Positions 1 through 11,500 of a stretch of DNA of 64,000 nt are shown here, piece after piece. The stretch covers positions 75,213,843-75,277,842 of the forward strand of contig NC_080162.1 in the NCBI RefSeq assembly GCF_950295315.1. Direction: 5' to 3'. A program made the position numbers and the translations under genes. The notes below the pieces were generated by a model that saw only the letters and a program-made list of their open reading frames with translations, was not told the DNA's origin and made no database searches. The first letter of the stretch is position 1. Each line of letters starts with the position of its first letter. The DNA is from Erinaceus europaeus (lineage: Eukaryota; Chordata; Mammalia; Eulipotyphla; Erinaceidae).

Positions 1-496
1 CCAAAGTGTAATGCCAAATGCCAAGCACAAGATAGGCAAACCATGTGGGATGTCAGCTTTTAGCTCACCAAGAAGCTTTGATGCTCATCCTGATCCCTCT
101 GGAAGCATCAGGGACAGGTGTTTCACGTACAAAAGTAACCCTGAGAGTGCATCCTAGCCAGGCATTGGTGCCCAAAACTTAAGATTCTAGGCTGCACTTA
201 GGAGGTAGCAAAGATTGTTGTAGGCTAGGGTGATTATGGAGGGCTTCCTGGAAGAACAGTCTAGACACATGAATACAATTCAAACTAAAGATTCTGGAGA
301 ACTGGTACTCCCTTCCTCTGATTTCTGCAGTCCTGTAAACTCTGTCTTCGCCACATCTGATACCCCTCCCTATTTCCATTGCATCAGCCTGGCTTCACAT
401 GAGAAGTCCCTAATTTCAGCACATGGTCTTAAGCTACTCCTCTAGCCTTTCTATTCCTAAGGAACTGCTAACTGTATCCTGAACACATTGTGCATT

Positions 497-682
497 TTCT
501 TTTATCTTTTATTTATTGGATAGAAACAGCCAGAAATTGAGAGGAAGGGGGAGATAGGAAGATACACACCTGCAGCTCTGCTTCACTGCTTGTGAAGCTT
601 TCCTCCTGCAGGTGGGGACCAGGGTTCATGGTCCTTGCACACTGTAATGTGTGTGCTTAATCAGGTGCACCACCACCTGGCC
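497..682 (-). repeat. type B SINE
   Basis: Reverse-oriented tRNA-derived SINE. On the plus strand it reads from a TTTATTTATTGGATAG tail to a CACCACCTGGCCCC head, with the CCTGCAGGTGGGG segment in between. It lies downstream of PLAGL2. Confidence 0.8.
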
Positions 683-689
683 CCCCCCC

Positions 690-812
690 CTTTTTTTTTA
701 TCAGAGCACTGATGAGCTCTGGCTTATGGTGGTGCAGAGGATTGAACCTGGGACTTTGGAGCCTCAGGCATGAAAGTCTCTTTGCATAACCACTATGCTA
801 TCTACTCCCACC
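690..812 (-). repeat. type C SINE
   Basis: Reverse copy of the TAGCATAATGGTTATGCA family. The plus strand shows GGATTGAACCTGGGAC (the B-box region inverted) and TGCATAACCACTATGCTATC at the head end. It abuts the preceding type B copy. Confidence 0.8.
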
Positions 813-817
813 CACAT

Positions 818-1393
818 TATGCACACCAGGGTTACCACTCAGATTCAGTGCCTGCACAACAAAGCCACTGCTCCTGTCATTTTTTTTTTCCCCCTTCAAT
901 AGGACAGAGAAATTTGGGGGAAGGGAGTTGCTATTGAGCAGGAGAAACAGACAAGATACCTGCAGTATGTGCTGGCCACTCATGAAGCTTCCCTTCTGCA
1001 GGTGGGGAATCAGGAGCTTGAACGTGAATTCTTGCACATGGTAACATGGATGCTTAACCAGATGCGCCCCTACCCAGCCCCCACATTGTGTATTCAGGGT
1101 TATCGCTGGGACTTGCAGTGCCTGCACTACAAATCCACTGCTCCCGGAGGCTATTTTTTCCCTTTTGTTGCCCTTGTTATTTATTGTTATTATTGGATAG
1201 GATAGGACAGAGAGAAATCTAAAGGCGGGGAAGACAGAGAAAGGGAGAGAAAGTCACCTGCAGACCTGCTTCTGCTTCATTGCTTGTGAAGCGACCTGCA
1301 GGTGGGGAATTGGCAACTTGAACTGGGATCCTTGAGCTGGTCCTTGCACTTAGAGCCATATGCACTTAACCCGCTGTGTGACCGCCCAGCCCC
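818..1393 (-). repeat. two type A SINEs in tandem, reverse orientation
   Basis: Two diverged long SINEs follow each other (about 818-1075 and 1095-1393). Each begins on the plus strand with CAGGGTTAYCRCTGG and 'TGCCTGCAC', passes through GATAGGACAGAGAGAAAT and ends at a CCCAGCCCC head. Together they fill most of this non-genic stretch. Confidence 0.75.
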
Positions 1394-1821
1394 CTTTATC
1401 TTTTTTTAAATATGTATGGTGAGACTATATGTAGGAAGAAAGTTCCATAAACAGTTGTAAACACGTTGAGGCTGGAAAATGCTTAGTGTTTCAGGAGCAG
1501 CAGAGGGAGAATGTGGGAAGTGGAGGACTTATCAATGGGAGATATTGACAGCAGCCAGGAAGTATTGGGCTTTGTCATTCCCAATAAGAATTGTAACTTT
1601 TTCTGTCAGTGGAGGGTTTTGAATGTTATCAGTTCTTAATCAAATTGAAGCATATGATCTAAGAGGGGCTTCTATGGACCACCATGCCACACCCCACCTG
1701 GCTTTGTGGGACCTATGCCCCAACAGGTAGTACTACAGGGGGTTGGGTCCTTTTTAATAAGCTGGGTGTCCCTGCCTCTGGGAAACTGTGCTGTGAGAAC
1801 CAGCTGAACAAGTTTTTGTTT
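1394..1821. other. unique-looking intergenic DNA
   Basis: No ORF of note and no repeat I recognise. It lies beyond the probable end of the PLAGL2 transcript. Confidence 0.4.
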
Positions 1822-1930
1822 TTTACCAGAGCACTACTCAGCTCTGATTTATAGCAGTGCAGGGACTGAACCTGGGACCTCCAGGCCTCAGACATGAAAC
1901 TTTTTGCATAATTGTTATCTCCTCCCCACA
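1822..1930 (-). repeat. type C SINE
   Basis: Diverged reverse copy: ACCAGAGCACTACTCAGCTC at the tail side, then a degenerate TTTGCATAATTGTTATC head. Confidence 0.7.
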
Positions 1931-2444
1931 CCCTGATTATAATACTGCCCTGGTTTCTGTGTACCAGAGCTGGGGGTCCCTGGCCCAGATGCCATAAAAT
2001 GCAAGCTGAGATGGGCATCATCCAACCTGAGGGTCTGCAGTCACATCCTCAGACTTGGCTTGCTGCAAAAGTAGGAAGCGGCTCCAAAATCAGAACTTGA
2101 TGGCGTGCCTGAGCCCCCTACCCCCTCCAAATTCATCAGATATAGTTAGGCTTCATCTCAGGAGCTGATCATGGCTGACAGGTGTAGGTGGTTCAAGAAG
2201 GCAGTGACCCAGAAACTCAGATCACTAGTGGTGAAGCTTAGAAGCTTACACCAACTAGGTGTAAGCAGCACAAACACCCAAACCTGCACACACGTAGGCC
2301 CTGTATGCTTAAGACACTCATGGTTTCTGTTGGGTCCAAAACTGGACCATCATGTTATAGGGATCTGGTTCCCTCTCGCCCCTCAGTGTCCACCTCCAGT
2401 TTCTTCTCCCTCATCAGCTTCTTCCCAACCTTCTGCCTCTATTT

Positions 2445-2627
2445 TCATTATCTTCAAGAGAGACAGCAAGAAATTGAGAGGGAGAGGGGTAGAGAGAGGG
2501 AGACACCTACAGCTGTGCTTCACCACTCATGAAGCTTTCCTCCTGCAGGTGGGACCTGGGGCTTGAACCCTGGGTCTTTGTGCACTATAATGTATGTGCT
2601 CAACCAGTTGTGCCACCCTGCCCCCCA
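2445..2627 (-). repeat. type B SINE
   Basis: Reverse copy: AGACAGCAAGAAATTGAGAG body, then CCTGCAGGTGGGAC and a GTGCCACCCTGCCCCCC head. A poly-G run at 2790-2802 lies in the otherwise unassigned sequence that follows. Confidence 0.75.
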
Positions 2628-3225
2628 ATTTTCTGCTTCTTCATCTTCTGTCAGATAGGGTGCCCTCCTGAGTCATCACTTCCTTGGGCTCCATCCACTC
2701 TAGGGATCCAGCGTACACCCACTGCCTGTGTGGTGCCTGGTGGTGGTCAACAGTGTTGTGGGCTACCAGAGAGGCACTCTAAGGGCAAGTGGGGGGGGGG
2801 GGAATGGTCACCCCAACCACTTGCCAACCAACCCCTTTCAGGCAGTCCTTGGATTGTGGGGTTCAGGACCCTGGAGGCTTTGTGGAGGGTCTGGGCACTG
2901 TTCTCTAGAAAGCCACTAAGGGTGCAAGGAACAACTCAGAAGGTATTTCTTCCAGGGACAGAACCTGGAACCTCTCACATGCAAGTCCTGTGTTCTACCA
3001 CTTTGCTCAGCCCAAAATTTCACTCATTTAAACCAGTTTTTTGACCCTAGCACCCAAGACTAACAAGGACAGAAATGATATTACTTACCTCAGCGGCAGT
3101 CCAGCCAGAGCTTTCAAGGTATGCAAAGTTTATAGACGCTAATGTGAAAACTTCTGTTTACCCTACACTCCTCACCATCCTTTTGAAGCTAAAGAATGTC
3201 CCAAGATTTTAATTCTTCCCCAAGC

Positions 3226-3386
3226 TTTTTTTTTTTTTTTTTAAGATTTTATTTAATGACAAATAGGAGAAAAGAAAGAGAACAAGAGAACCAGACATCA
3301 CTCTGGTGAATACATTGCTGGGGACCAAACTCAGGACCTCAAGCCTAAGAGCTCAATGCTTTCTCCATTATACTACCTCCCAGACT
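3226..3386 (-). repeat. type D SINE
   Basis: Poly-T, then AAGATTTTATTTAATGAC, ACCAGACATCACTCTGGT and a TACTACCTCCCAGACTG head. It is the last SINE before a 5.2 kb SINE-free block that contains the PLAGL2 3'UTR and last coding exon. Confidence 0.75.
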
Positions 3387-3456
3387 GTTCCAAGCTCTTT
3401 TCAGCCCTTTCCCAATCATACATGTTCACAACTTCCAAACACATCATTCAGAAGTT

Positions 3457-3462
3457 TTTAAT
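3457..3462 (-). promoter_or_regulatory. PLAGL2: candidate PLAGL2 polyadenylation signal
   Basis: The plus strand has TTTAAT, which is ATTAAA on the minus strand. It lies at the far edge of the SINE-free block downstream of the PLAGL2 stop, which would give a 3'UTR of about 3.85 kb. An alternative AATAAA on the minus strand is at 4061-4066. Without transcript data I cannot choose between them. Confidence 0.4.
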
Positions 3463-4060
3463 AAACAACTTCATTATAAAAACTTTTTTGAAAATGTAAT
3501 TCTGTAAAACATTGAAAAATCTACTTTAACAAAGATATGTTTCTAATGGCACTTATATTTTACAATTAAAAACCTTGTTTTATATAAAGCCAAAAATACT
3601 CCAAGAGGTTATTCACTGTGTTTACAAAGTGCTAGAAGATTTTTGTCTTGTCTTTTTATCTCTTTAAATAGTCTGGCATTACGAAAGAGTGGCTTCAAAG
3701 CCTTGACCACTGGGAAGAAGGGTAGGGTACAAGAAGTGGTGTTTCGGGAGTTCTAGTGCAAATACTCAGAGGTGGAGAAGTGCACATGGGAGAGAATTAG
3801 CCAAGGAAGTCAACTTAGTCTGAAGAAACTCGACTGGAATACTTCTTCCTAAGCCCTCCATAGAGGCACTGAAATCACATGATGAATCCTTCTCCCTCAG
3901 AACCAGAACATCCCTTTTTCTCACCACAGACCCTGCTCTCCAGTGGTGAAGGTCACACACAGCCAGTTCCTTCCACAGCAGGTTCAGAGCTTCAGGAGAG
4001 GCCAGGTTGGGGACTCAGAGGAATCAACTTTACTGGCCAACACCTGCCTAAGGCAAAGTT

Positions 4061-4066
4061 TTTATT
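4061..4066 (-). promoter_or_regulatory. PLAGL2: alternative PLAGL2 polyadenylation signal
   Basis: TTTATT on the plus strand is AATAAA on the minus strand, about 3.24 kb past the stop codon. It would give a shorter 3'UTR than the ATTAAA at 3457-3462. Confidence 0.35.
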
Positions 4067-4698
4067 ACATAAATATCCTTGTTAAAAAGCAAAATATTGA
4101 TCCTGTACAATATAAACTTAAAAAAAATCATGCTTAAAAACAGCTCCTAGATAAGAGGGGAGGTTAAGAGGGATGGGGAAAACAGCTACCAAAAAGAAGG
4201 GAGCGGGAGGGAACTAGGGCAACTAGGACATGTTTAGGGCAGTGGGAGAATTTCAACTTAGGACAATATCTACGAGCAAAAAAGAAAAGAAAAATCACAC
4301 CTGCTTCCCGGATTTCCATTAAAATGCCATCTGTAAAAGTTTAGGGAAAAAACTCATTGTTGCTCCCCTCCCTGCCTCTCAACTCAGATGTACACAGATC
4401 CTTTGAGCTGACACAGCTGGGCTGGTTATCCTGATGCCCCCAGGACTGCACTCAACCCTAACCAGCTGCTGTGGAGTGTGGGAGGTACCTGGGAGGGATA
4501 GCTCATCACTGCCAGAGCTTTGAGGCACTGGGGAAAGGGAACATTACCCCCATTTTTCCTGGTCCCTGCTTGGTCTCTGGTACAAGCCATGGCACCTGTC
4601 CTGGGCAGATGCTCCTTAGGTTTTCATGGCCTCAACAATGGAACTCAAGAACAGGATAAAACTATTATTATCCTTTGAACAACCAGGCCAATGAAGGC

Positions 4699-4765
4699 TT
4701 AACATATTATTTATATATGTTAAGAAATGTTATGTTTATTTAACATATTATTTATAGATGTTAAG
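4699..4765. repeat. duplicated palindromic AT-rich unit
   Basis: A 26-base unit starting TTAACATATTATTTATA and ending ATGTTAAG occurs at 4699-4724 and again at 4740-4765 with one mismatch. Each unit is itself an imperfect palindrome (TTAACATAT...ATRTGTTAA), so each could fold in the PLAGL2 3'UTR. Confidence 0.7.
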
Positions 4766-7303
4766 GAACAGCTGAGTGGCTATGATAAAAAATAAAAAAA
4801 AATAAGTGAAGGTGGATGTTCCTTTGCACTAGAAAAGTTCAGTGATAGGGAAATTGCTGCTAAGTGGTAAGAGCATTGGAGGAAAAGAAAAGGAGAGGCA
4901 AGCTGAAGGAAGAAAGGGGGTTGGGGGAGAGGCACAAAGCCAGTTAAGTTTTAAATATTTGCTTTGCCTGTCGTATGAGTTTCCCAGCGTCACTAACAGA
5001 GGAGAGAATTCAAGGAAGGTGAAAAAGCAGGCAGAGAGGAGATTCCTCTAACAGCCTGTGGCCAGAGGCTCATATGCCTCTGTAAAGGGACAAAGGTGGC
5101 AGGGAGTTGGATGCTGGGTCTAGTGAAGACCAGAGACAAGGAGAATGGCAGCAGTGAGTCCTGCATGGATCCTCACATCCCATTTCCTCTAATACGAGTC
5201 CCAATAACATGCACAGCATGCAGGAGGTGGCTGCGTACCAAGGTGGACGCTTTTTAAAACAAACCTTAATTAGTCCCTGGGACTCACTGAAACTAATTTT
5301 TAAAAGCAAATCACCTAGTCTGATTCTAACCTTCCCAGACATTTTTATATCTGGCCTTTTTTTTTTTTTTTAAGGTATCCCCTGCCTAAATCAAAATTTG
5401 CTTATTTGCTCCACAATGCTTCCAATCAAGGGTCAGGGAGCGACATTTTAAGGCTTTTGCCTCAAAAGTACTGGCCTGGGCTGAAGCAGAAGCCTGGGTC
5501 TTGGACCTGCTCAGTTCCTAATAATATACCAAAGTGATTTCTATACAGAAGAGGGAGAATGGGAGGAGGCTGAGGCAGTTCCTTGGTAGTCTGTCCTGAA
5601 ACCCTAGTGGAGAAGCCAGCATGAGGCTAAGAGAAATGCCCAGAAACTGCTGGCTGCATCTGTAGGAGTTAACAGTAAAGAGGTAGAAGTGTGTTTCTGA
5701 ATCAGAGTGGAGGTGTCTCAAGAGATCCCACAATGGTGGTTCCTGAGCTGCCTCCCTTCCACAAGTGAGAAAGAAAAGCCCATGCGAAACTGAGATGCAA
5801 CAGGAATGAAGTTCAGCTGGGCAAGGGCTGTGCCATCTATAGCAGGGAGCCCCACAAGTCAGAACTGATCATTTATTGCAAGGGTACTCGAAGCAAACCG
5901 GTGGGAGTGGAGGGAAGAGAAGACAAAAGGAAGGTGTTCTTTAATGGAGAACAGAGAAACACAGTGGCCCTGAGCCCATGGGGACTACAAAGTGGAGAAG
6001 AGTGGAAGGGCATTGTGGGTAAGAAAGTTTGGTAAGGGAAGCAATAATGTACCCATAGATTAGGCCCAGTGCTAACTTTCTGAAAATTCATCTTCTAACA
6101 ATTCCACAACTTCTTGGGAAAGGGGGCAGTTAGGAGACAAATAAGTTCATACCCTCTCCCTTAAATACCACACTAGCCTAGAACCTGAATCCCTCCTTCC
6201 AAGACTAATGATAACAACTCATGATGTTCAGGGTGGGGGGTCGGGATGGGGAAGCAATGGAAGTGGTATGTCATGTATTTCTTCCCCTCTGTGGTTCAAG
6301 CAGAGGATGAGGGGGGTCATGATGTATTTGGAGGAAAAAAAAAAAATTGCAGACCTGTGAGAAAACTGCTCCAATCTTCTTGCCTGTCTCCTGCAGATAC
6401 TGCCGAGAAAGGCAGGAACAGACAGTCATGGAAGATGGCAGAGACTGAAGCAATCCAAAGTCAGTTTATTTCCCCACAGGGGAAAAAAAATGTGACCTCA
6501 AGTGAAGAGAAGTCAGTGAGACCCGACTCCGCCTTGTAAACAGGGTTCCAATTAACACCAGGTACCAAATGGTTCCAGCTGGTGCCAACTGGAATGGACT
6601 GGTGGGAATGGATTCACAGTGTGTAAACAATGTTCACTGCAATCACTCTAAGGCTAACAGCTTGGTAAGGGAGGTGAAATGGTGTGTCTGAGGTGACTGT
6701 GTAAACGGTACCGTTGCTGGACAACACTGACTAAAAATGGAGGTGTTGGTAGAGAAAGGGAGGGGAGTGGTGGGGAAGAAAAGTAGCCTTTTCTCCTGCC
6801 TGCTTGTTAGCAGCAGACAGGGAGTTAAGTGACCCTCTGCAGCCGGGTCTGACCAACTGACTGCTGTGGGCCTGCAGGTTGAGACCAGAAGGTGGGCTTC
6901 TTGGGCCTAGTTCTCTTGAAGTTATCCAACATGAAGTCCTCTGTATCTCCAAGAGGCCTCTCCCTTCTCCAAAGAGTAGATTCTGATGCTCTGGAGAGGG
7001 AGAAGGCTAAGTGTGGCTCCCGATTCATATATTTTAAAAAAAAGAAAGAAAGAAGATTAAAAGGAAGCAAAAATACCTGAAGTTCTACGGCATGAGATCT
7101 TTTCATGGGGTTGGGGTTCAAAGCTTCTCCAGAATTCAACCTAGAGCTGAACCTCCAAACCAAGTGCTCCATACAGATACTGGAATTTTTCTTTTTGAAC
7201 CCGGCTCTCAAAAGCTCAGCTGCCTTCATGGGGGATGTGGATGGGGTAGGTACTGAGGCTCCCTGATAAGAGCCCAAGACTGAGCTAAAGGTCTCCTTGG
7301 GGG

Positions 7304-8534
7304 CTATTGGAATGCCTGATGGAAACGAGGCAGGGTGGTGGTACTCAAGCCAGAAGTGAAGACAGGTGGCAAAGAGTGCAGAGGCCCAAAGTTCAGTGGA
7401 CCCCCGGGTCCTGGGGAATCTTGAGGCTGAGCTTGCAAAGAGGTGAGAAGGGGCTGTGCCTCAGCCTGAGAGTAACCCATGACCAGACCTCCTGTGGCTC
7501 CGGGTGGGTTACAGGGGGGCAGATTGAGTGGAAGAAAGCCCAATAAGTGGGAGAAGTCCACGTTAGCAGCGCAGAGGGCCTCAGAGAGGTTGGCGGGGCT
7601 CTTGGTGAGCAGTGCTTCGTCTAGGAGGGCCGCAGCTGCCGCCGGCTGAGGTGAGGCGGGCTGGGGTTCAGTGGATGAGAGAGACAGGCTTCCAGGAAGC
7701 TCTGCCAGAAAACTATCCACCTCCACTTTGGGCAATTTGTCGGGCAAGTATGAGGTAGATCCAAGCTGGTATTTTGGAGGAAGCTGAGCTGGGGAAGAGA
7801 TAGGCGAGGATTCCAGAGGGTAGCTCATGCCCATGGGTAGCGTGTTGTGCACCAGGGAGTGTGGCATGCCTGCACTGGGCATGGTAGGGATGTGGGCACC
7901 ATACATGCCCATGGGCAACATGCCAGGGAAAGCCTTGGTCCCCATCATGTCCCGAGAGGCCATACACAGCACAGGACTCAGCTCTTCCTTCACACTAACT
8001 GTGGAGCTACAGCTGAGCAGGCCTAACATGTCCACGGGCTCTGTCTTGATCTTGAGCAGCTCCTGTGAGTGGCTCTTCTTGACGTGACGGGTCAGGTGGT
8101 CCTTGCGGCCAAACCGCTGGGCACAGTACTGGCAGAGAAAGTCCTTCCGGCCTGTGTGCACCACCAGGTGCCGCCGCACATCCTTTCGAGTATAGAAGCG
8201 CCGGTCACAGTGGTCACAGGGGTGCTTCTTCTCCTTGACACCGCCTGCTACACGGCGTGAGTGCGCCTTCAGATGCTCCAGCAGGGCCTGGGTATTTTCA
8301 AAGGTCTGTAGGCACACCTTGCAGCTGAGGTCACCACTGCTGGCAGCATGCATGGCCAGGTGACGCCGATAACCCAACTTTGTATTATAATTCTTACCAC
8401 ACTCAGAACAGTGGAGAGCCTCTTTGTTGGGGTCGTGGGTCTGCAGGTGGTTCCTCAGATGATCCTTGCGGTGAAACATCTTATCACAGTACATACACTG
8501 GTGAGGTTTCTGAGCTGAGTGGGTGGCCATGTGC
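7304..8534 (-). CDS. PLAGL2: PLAGL2 coding exon 3 (terminal)
   Basis: The exon opens after a CCCCAG acceptor (8535-8536 is the AG on the minus strand) with the G that completes the split Arg codon, then HMATHSAQKPHQC. It encodes residues 86-494: the end of finger 1, fingers 2-6 and the whole C-terminal regulatory region. The stop is TAG at 7304-7306. The Met at 8530 is internal (residue 87), not the gene start. Confidence 0.97.
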
Positions 8535-11500
8535 CTGGGGTAGGAATCCAGGACAGAGAAACAGAAAGACCAAAGATCACAAGGATTGGCCAGGTAACCA
8601 AAGTATCCACTAACAAGGAACTAGATACAAAAATCATAGTTGTTCAATAAAATGGAGTATCATGGGGAAACTGGGCGTTAGTGCACAAGGTTAAGCACAC
8701 GTAGTATGAAGCGCAAGGACCCGTGAAGGATCCTAGTTTGAGCCCCCAGCTCCCCACCTGTCGCTTCACAAGCGGTGAAGCAGGTCTGCAGGTGTCTATC
8801 TTTCTCTCCCCCTCTCTGTCTTCCCCTCCTCTCTTAATTTCTCTCTGTCCTATCCAACAACAGCAACAAAAATGGTCTCCAGGATCAGTGAATTCATGGT
8901 GTAGGCACCAAGCGCCAGCAATAGCCCCGGAGACAAAAAAAAAGTTATCATGTTATCTACATTCTACAGATATTCTTGCCTATCTGAAATATAACATATG
9001 CACTTTTTTTTTTAGTGTGCTGCCAGAGATATTGTTGGAAAAAATCATGACACATTTTTTTGTACAGAATAACACGTCATGACTTTTCCGACAACCCAAT
9101 AGAAACCAGAACCTCATGCATGCAAGTGATATATATATCACTGAGTCACCTCCTTGATCCCCATTTTATTATTATTATTTAAATATTTATTTGTTCCCTT
9201 TTGTTGCTCTTGTTGTTTTAATTGTTGTAGTTATTATTGATGACACTGTTGTTCTGATGTTGTTGTTGGATAGGACAGAGAGAAATGGAGAGAGGAGGGT
9301 AAGACAGAGAAGGAGACAGAAAGATAAGACACCTGCAGACCTGCTTCACCGCCTATGAAGGGAACCCCCTGCAGGTGGGGAGCTGGGGTCTCAAACTGGG
9401 ATCCTTATGCTGGTCCTTGCGCTTTGCGCCACCTGCACTTAACCCGCTGCACTACCACCCGACTCCTCCCTTTATCCCCATTTATTGCTCTTTTTTTTTT
9501 TTCTTTTTTTCCTCCATGGTTTATTGCTGGGCTCAATGCCTGCACTACGAATCCACTGATCCTGGAGGGCATTTTTTTGCCCTTGTTATTATTATTGTTA
9601 CTGTTGCCATTGTTGTTTTTGGATAGGACAGAAAAATCGAGAGAGGAGGTGAAGACAGAGGGGGAGAGAAAGATAAGACACCTGCTTTACCACTTGTGAA
9701 ACAATCCCCCCCACACACAGATGGGAGATCCAGGGGCTCAAACCAGGATCCTTACGCCAGTCCCTGCGCCTGGTGCCATGTGAGCTTAACCCACTGCACT
9801 ACCGCCTGGCCCCATTTACTGCTATTCTTTACAGTACTGCTTGTAGTAATTAAAAAAGAAAGAAGGAAAGAAAGGAATAATCCGGGAGTCGGGCAGTAGC
9901 ACAGTGGGTTAAGCACATGTGGCACAAAGCGCAAGGACTGGCGTAAGGATCCCGGTTCAAGCCCCTGGCTCCCCACCTGCAGGGGAGTCGTTTCACAAGC
10001 CGTGAAGCAGCTCTGCAAGTGTCTTTCTCTCCCCTTCTCTGTCTTCCTCTCCTCTCTCCATTTCTCTCTGTCCTGTTCAACAATGACATCAATAACAACA
10101 ATAAAAAAGGGCAACAAAAAGGAATAAATAATTTTTTTTTAAAAAAAAAGGAACCGGGGGTTGGGCTGTAGTGCGGCGGGTTAAGCGCAAGTGGCGCAAA
10201 GCACAAGGACCGGCATAAGGATCCCGGTTCGAACCCCGGCTCTCCACCTGCAGGGGAGTCGCTTCACAGGTGGTGAAGCAGGTCTGCAGATGTCTTATCT
10301 TTCCTCCTCTCTGTCTTCCCCTCCTCTCTCCATTTCTCTCTGTCCTATCCAACAACGACAACAATAACTACAACAATAAAACAAGGGCAACAAAAGGGAA
10401 TAAATAAATAAAATAAATATTAAAAAAAAAAAAAGAACAATCCAAGTGTGTAGCAACAGAAAACTGGTTGAACTGTGTTAAGTTCATAGACCAAAGACCC
10501 AACTTTTCCAAAGATAAGGTGGCTCTCTACATGTGCCCTCAAGGAACAAGTTTTTAAATATGGTAAATGGGGGACCAGCAAGTGGCTTACCCAGTGAGCA
10601 AGGACCCAGATTTGAACCCTGGCCCCTCACTTGGTAGCACCTACAGGGGTAAAGTGATGGAGCAGTGCTACAGTATCTCTCATTCTCCCTTGTATGTCTA
10701 TCTTTCCCTATTTCTGTCTCTTATCCTCTATCTAAAAAAAGAAAAACAATGGCCAGGAGCAGTGGACTGGTGCAGGCACTGAACCCCTCATGGAAACAAA
10801 ACAGAACATAAAAGAAGCTAAACAGTTTTGGGGAGAGGAAATGAGCAGCTTATAGGTGGGTGTGATGGGAAATTGTATACATTGAATTATGTTAATGTAC
10901 TTCCTTTTCAAAAAGCTGTATTTAAACAATTTTTTAATGAATAATAGTTAAGTATCTTGATCTGGAACAATTTCCAAGACAAGGGGTGGGGGCCTAAGTC
11001 AGGAAAGGAAGTTCCAGGGGCAGAAGATAGCTCACCTGATAAGGTTTATGCCTTGCATGCACATGGCCTGGGCTCTAACCCCAACACCACATGGGAGTAC
11101 CACTGAAAAGCTCCAGTGCTATGGCATCTCTCCCCCCCCCCCCCCGCGCCTCTATTTCTTTGAAATAAAAGAATGAAAAATTTGGCTCAGAGATGAAATC
11201 ACACAGGCACGAGGTCCAAGTGCAGTTTATAAAAAGTTCTATATAGTACTTAAGAAAAATTATTAATTTACTTTGGATAGAGAAATTGAGAGGGAATGGG
11301 AGATAGAGGAAGAGAGCCAGGGGCTGGGCAGTGGCACATCAAGTTAAGCGCATATAGTACAAAAAGTGCAAGGATCCGGGTTTGGACCCCTGGCTCCCCA
11401 CCTGCGGGGGGGGGGGGTCACCTCACAAGCAGTGAAGCAGATCTGCAGGTGTCTTTCTCTCTCCCCCTCTATCTTTCCCTCCCCTTTCAATTTATCTGTC

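Larger units (their letters stand above)
3450..7303 (-). other. PLAGL2: PLAGL2 3' untranslated region (probable extent)
   Basis: This stretch follows the TAG stop at 7304-7306 on the minus strand and carries no recognisable SINE for 3.85 kb, although the flanks have one every few hundred bases. That depletion fits exonic sequence. Repeated AT-rich stretches occur, including a duplicated palindromic unit at 4699-4765. The distal boundary is inferred from SINE depletion and candidate poly(A) signals only. Confidence 0.6.

Noticed and set aside
2529..3044. 171-aa ORF downstream of PLAGL2
   Set aside because: Its first part is SINE sequence, and the rest is low-complexity Trp/Gly/Pro with no recognisable domain or splice context.
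8380..8613. Plus-strand ORFs across the PLAGL2 coding exon
   Set aside because: They lie opposite conserved zinc-finger codons and are explained by the GC-rich antisense strand.
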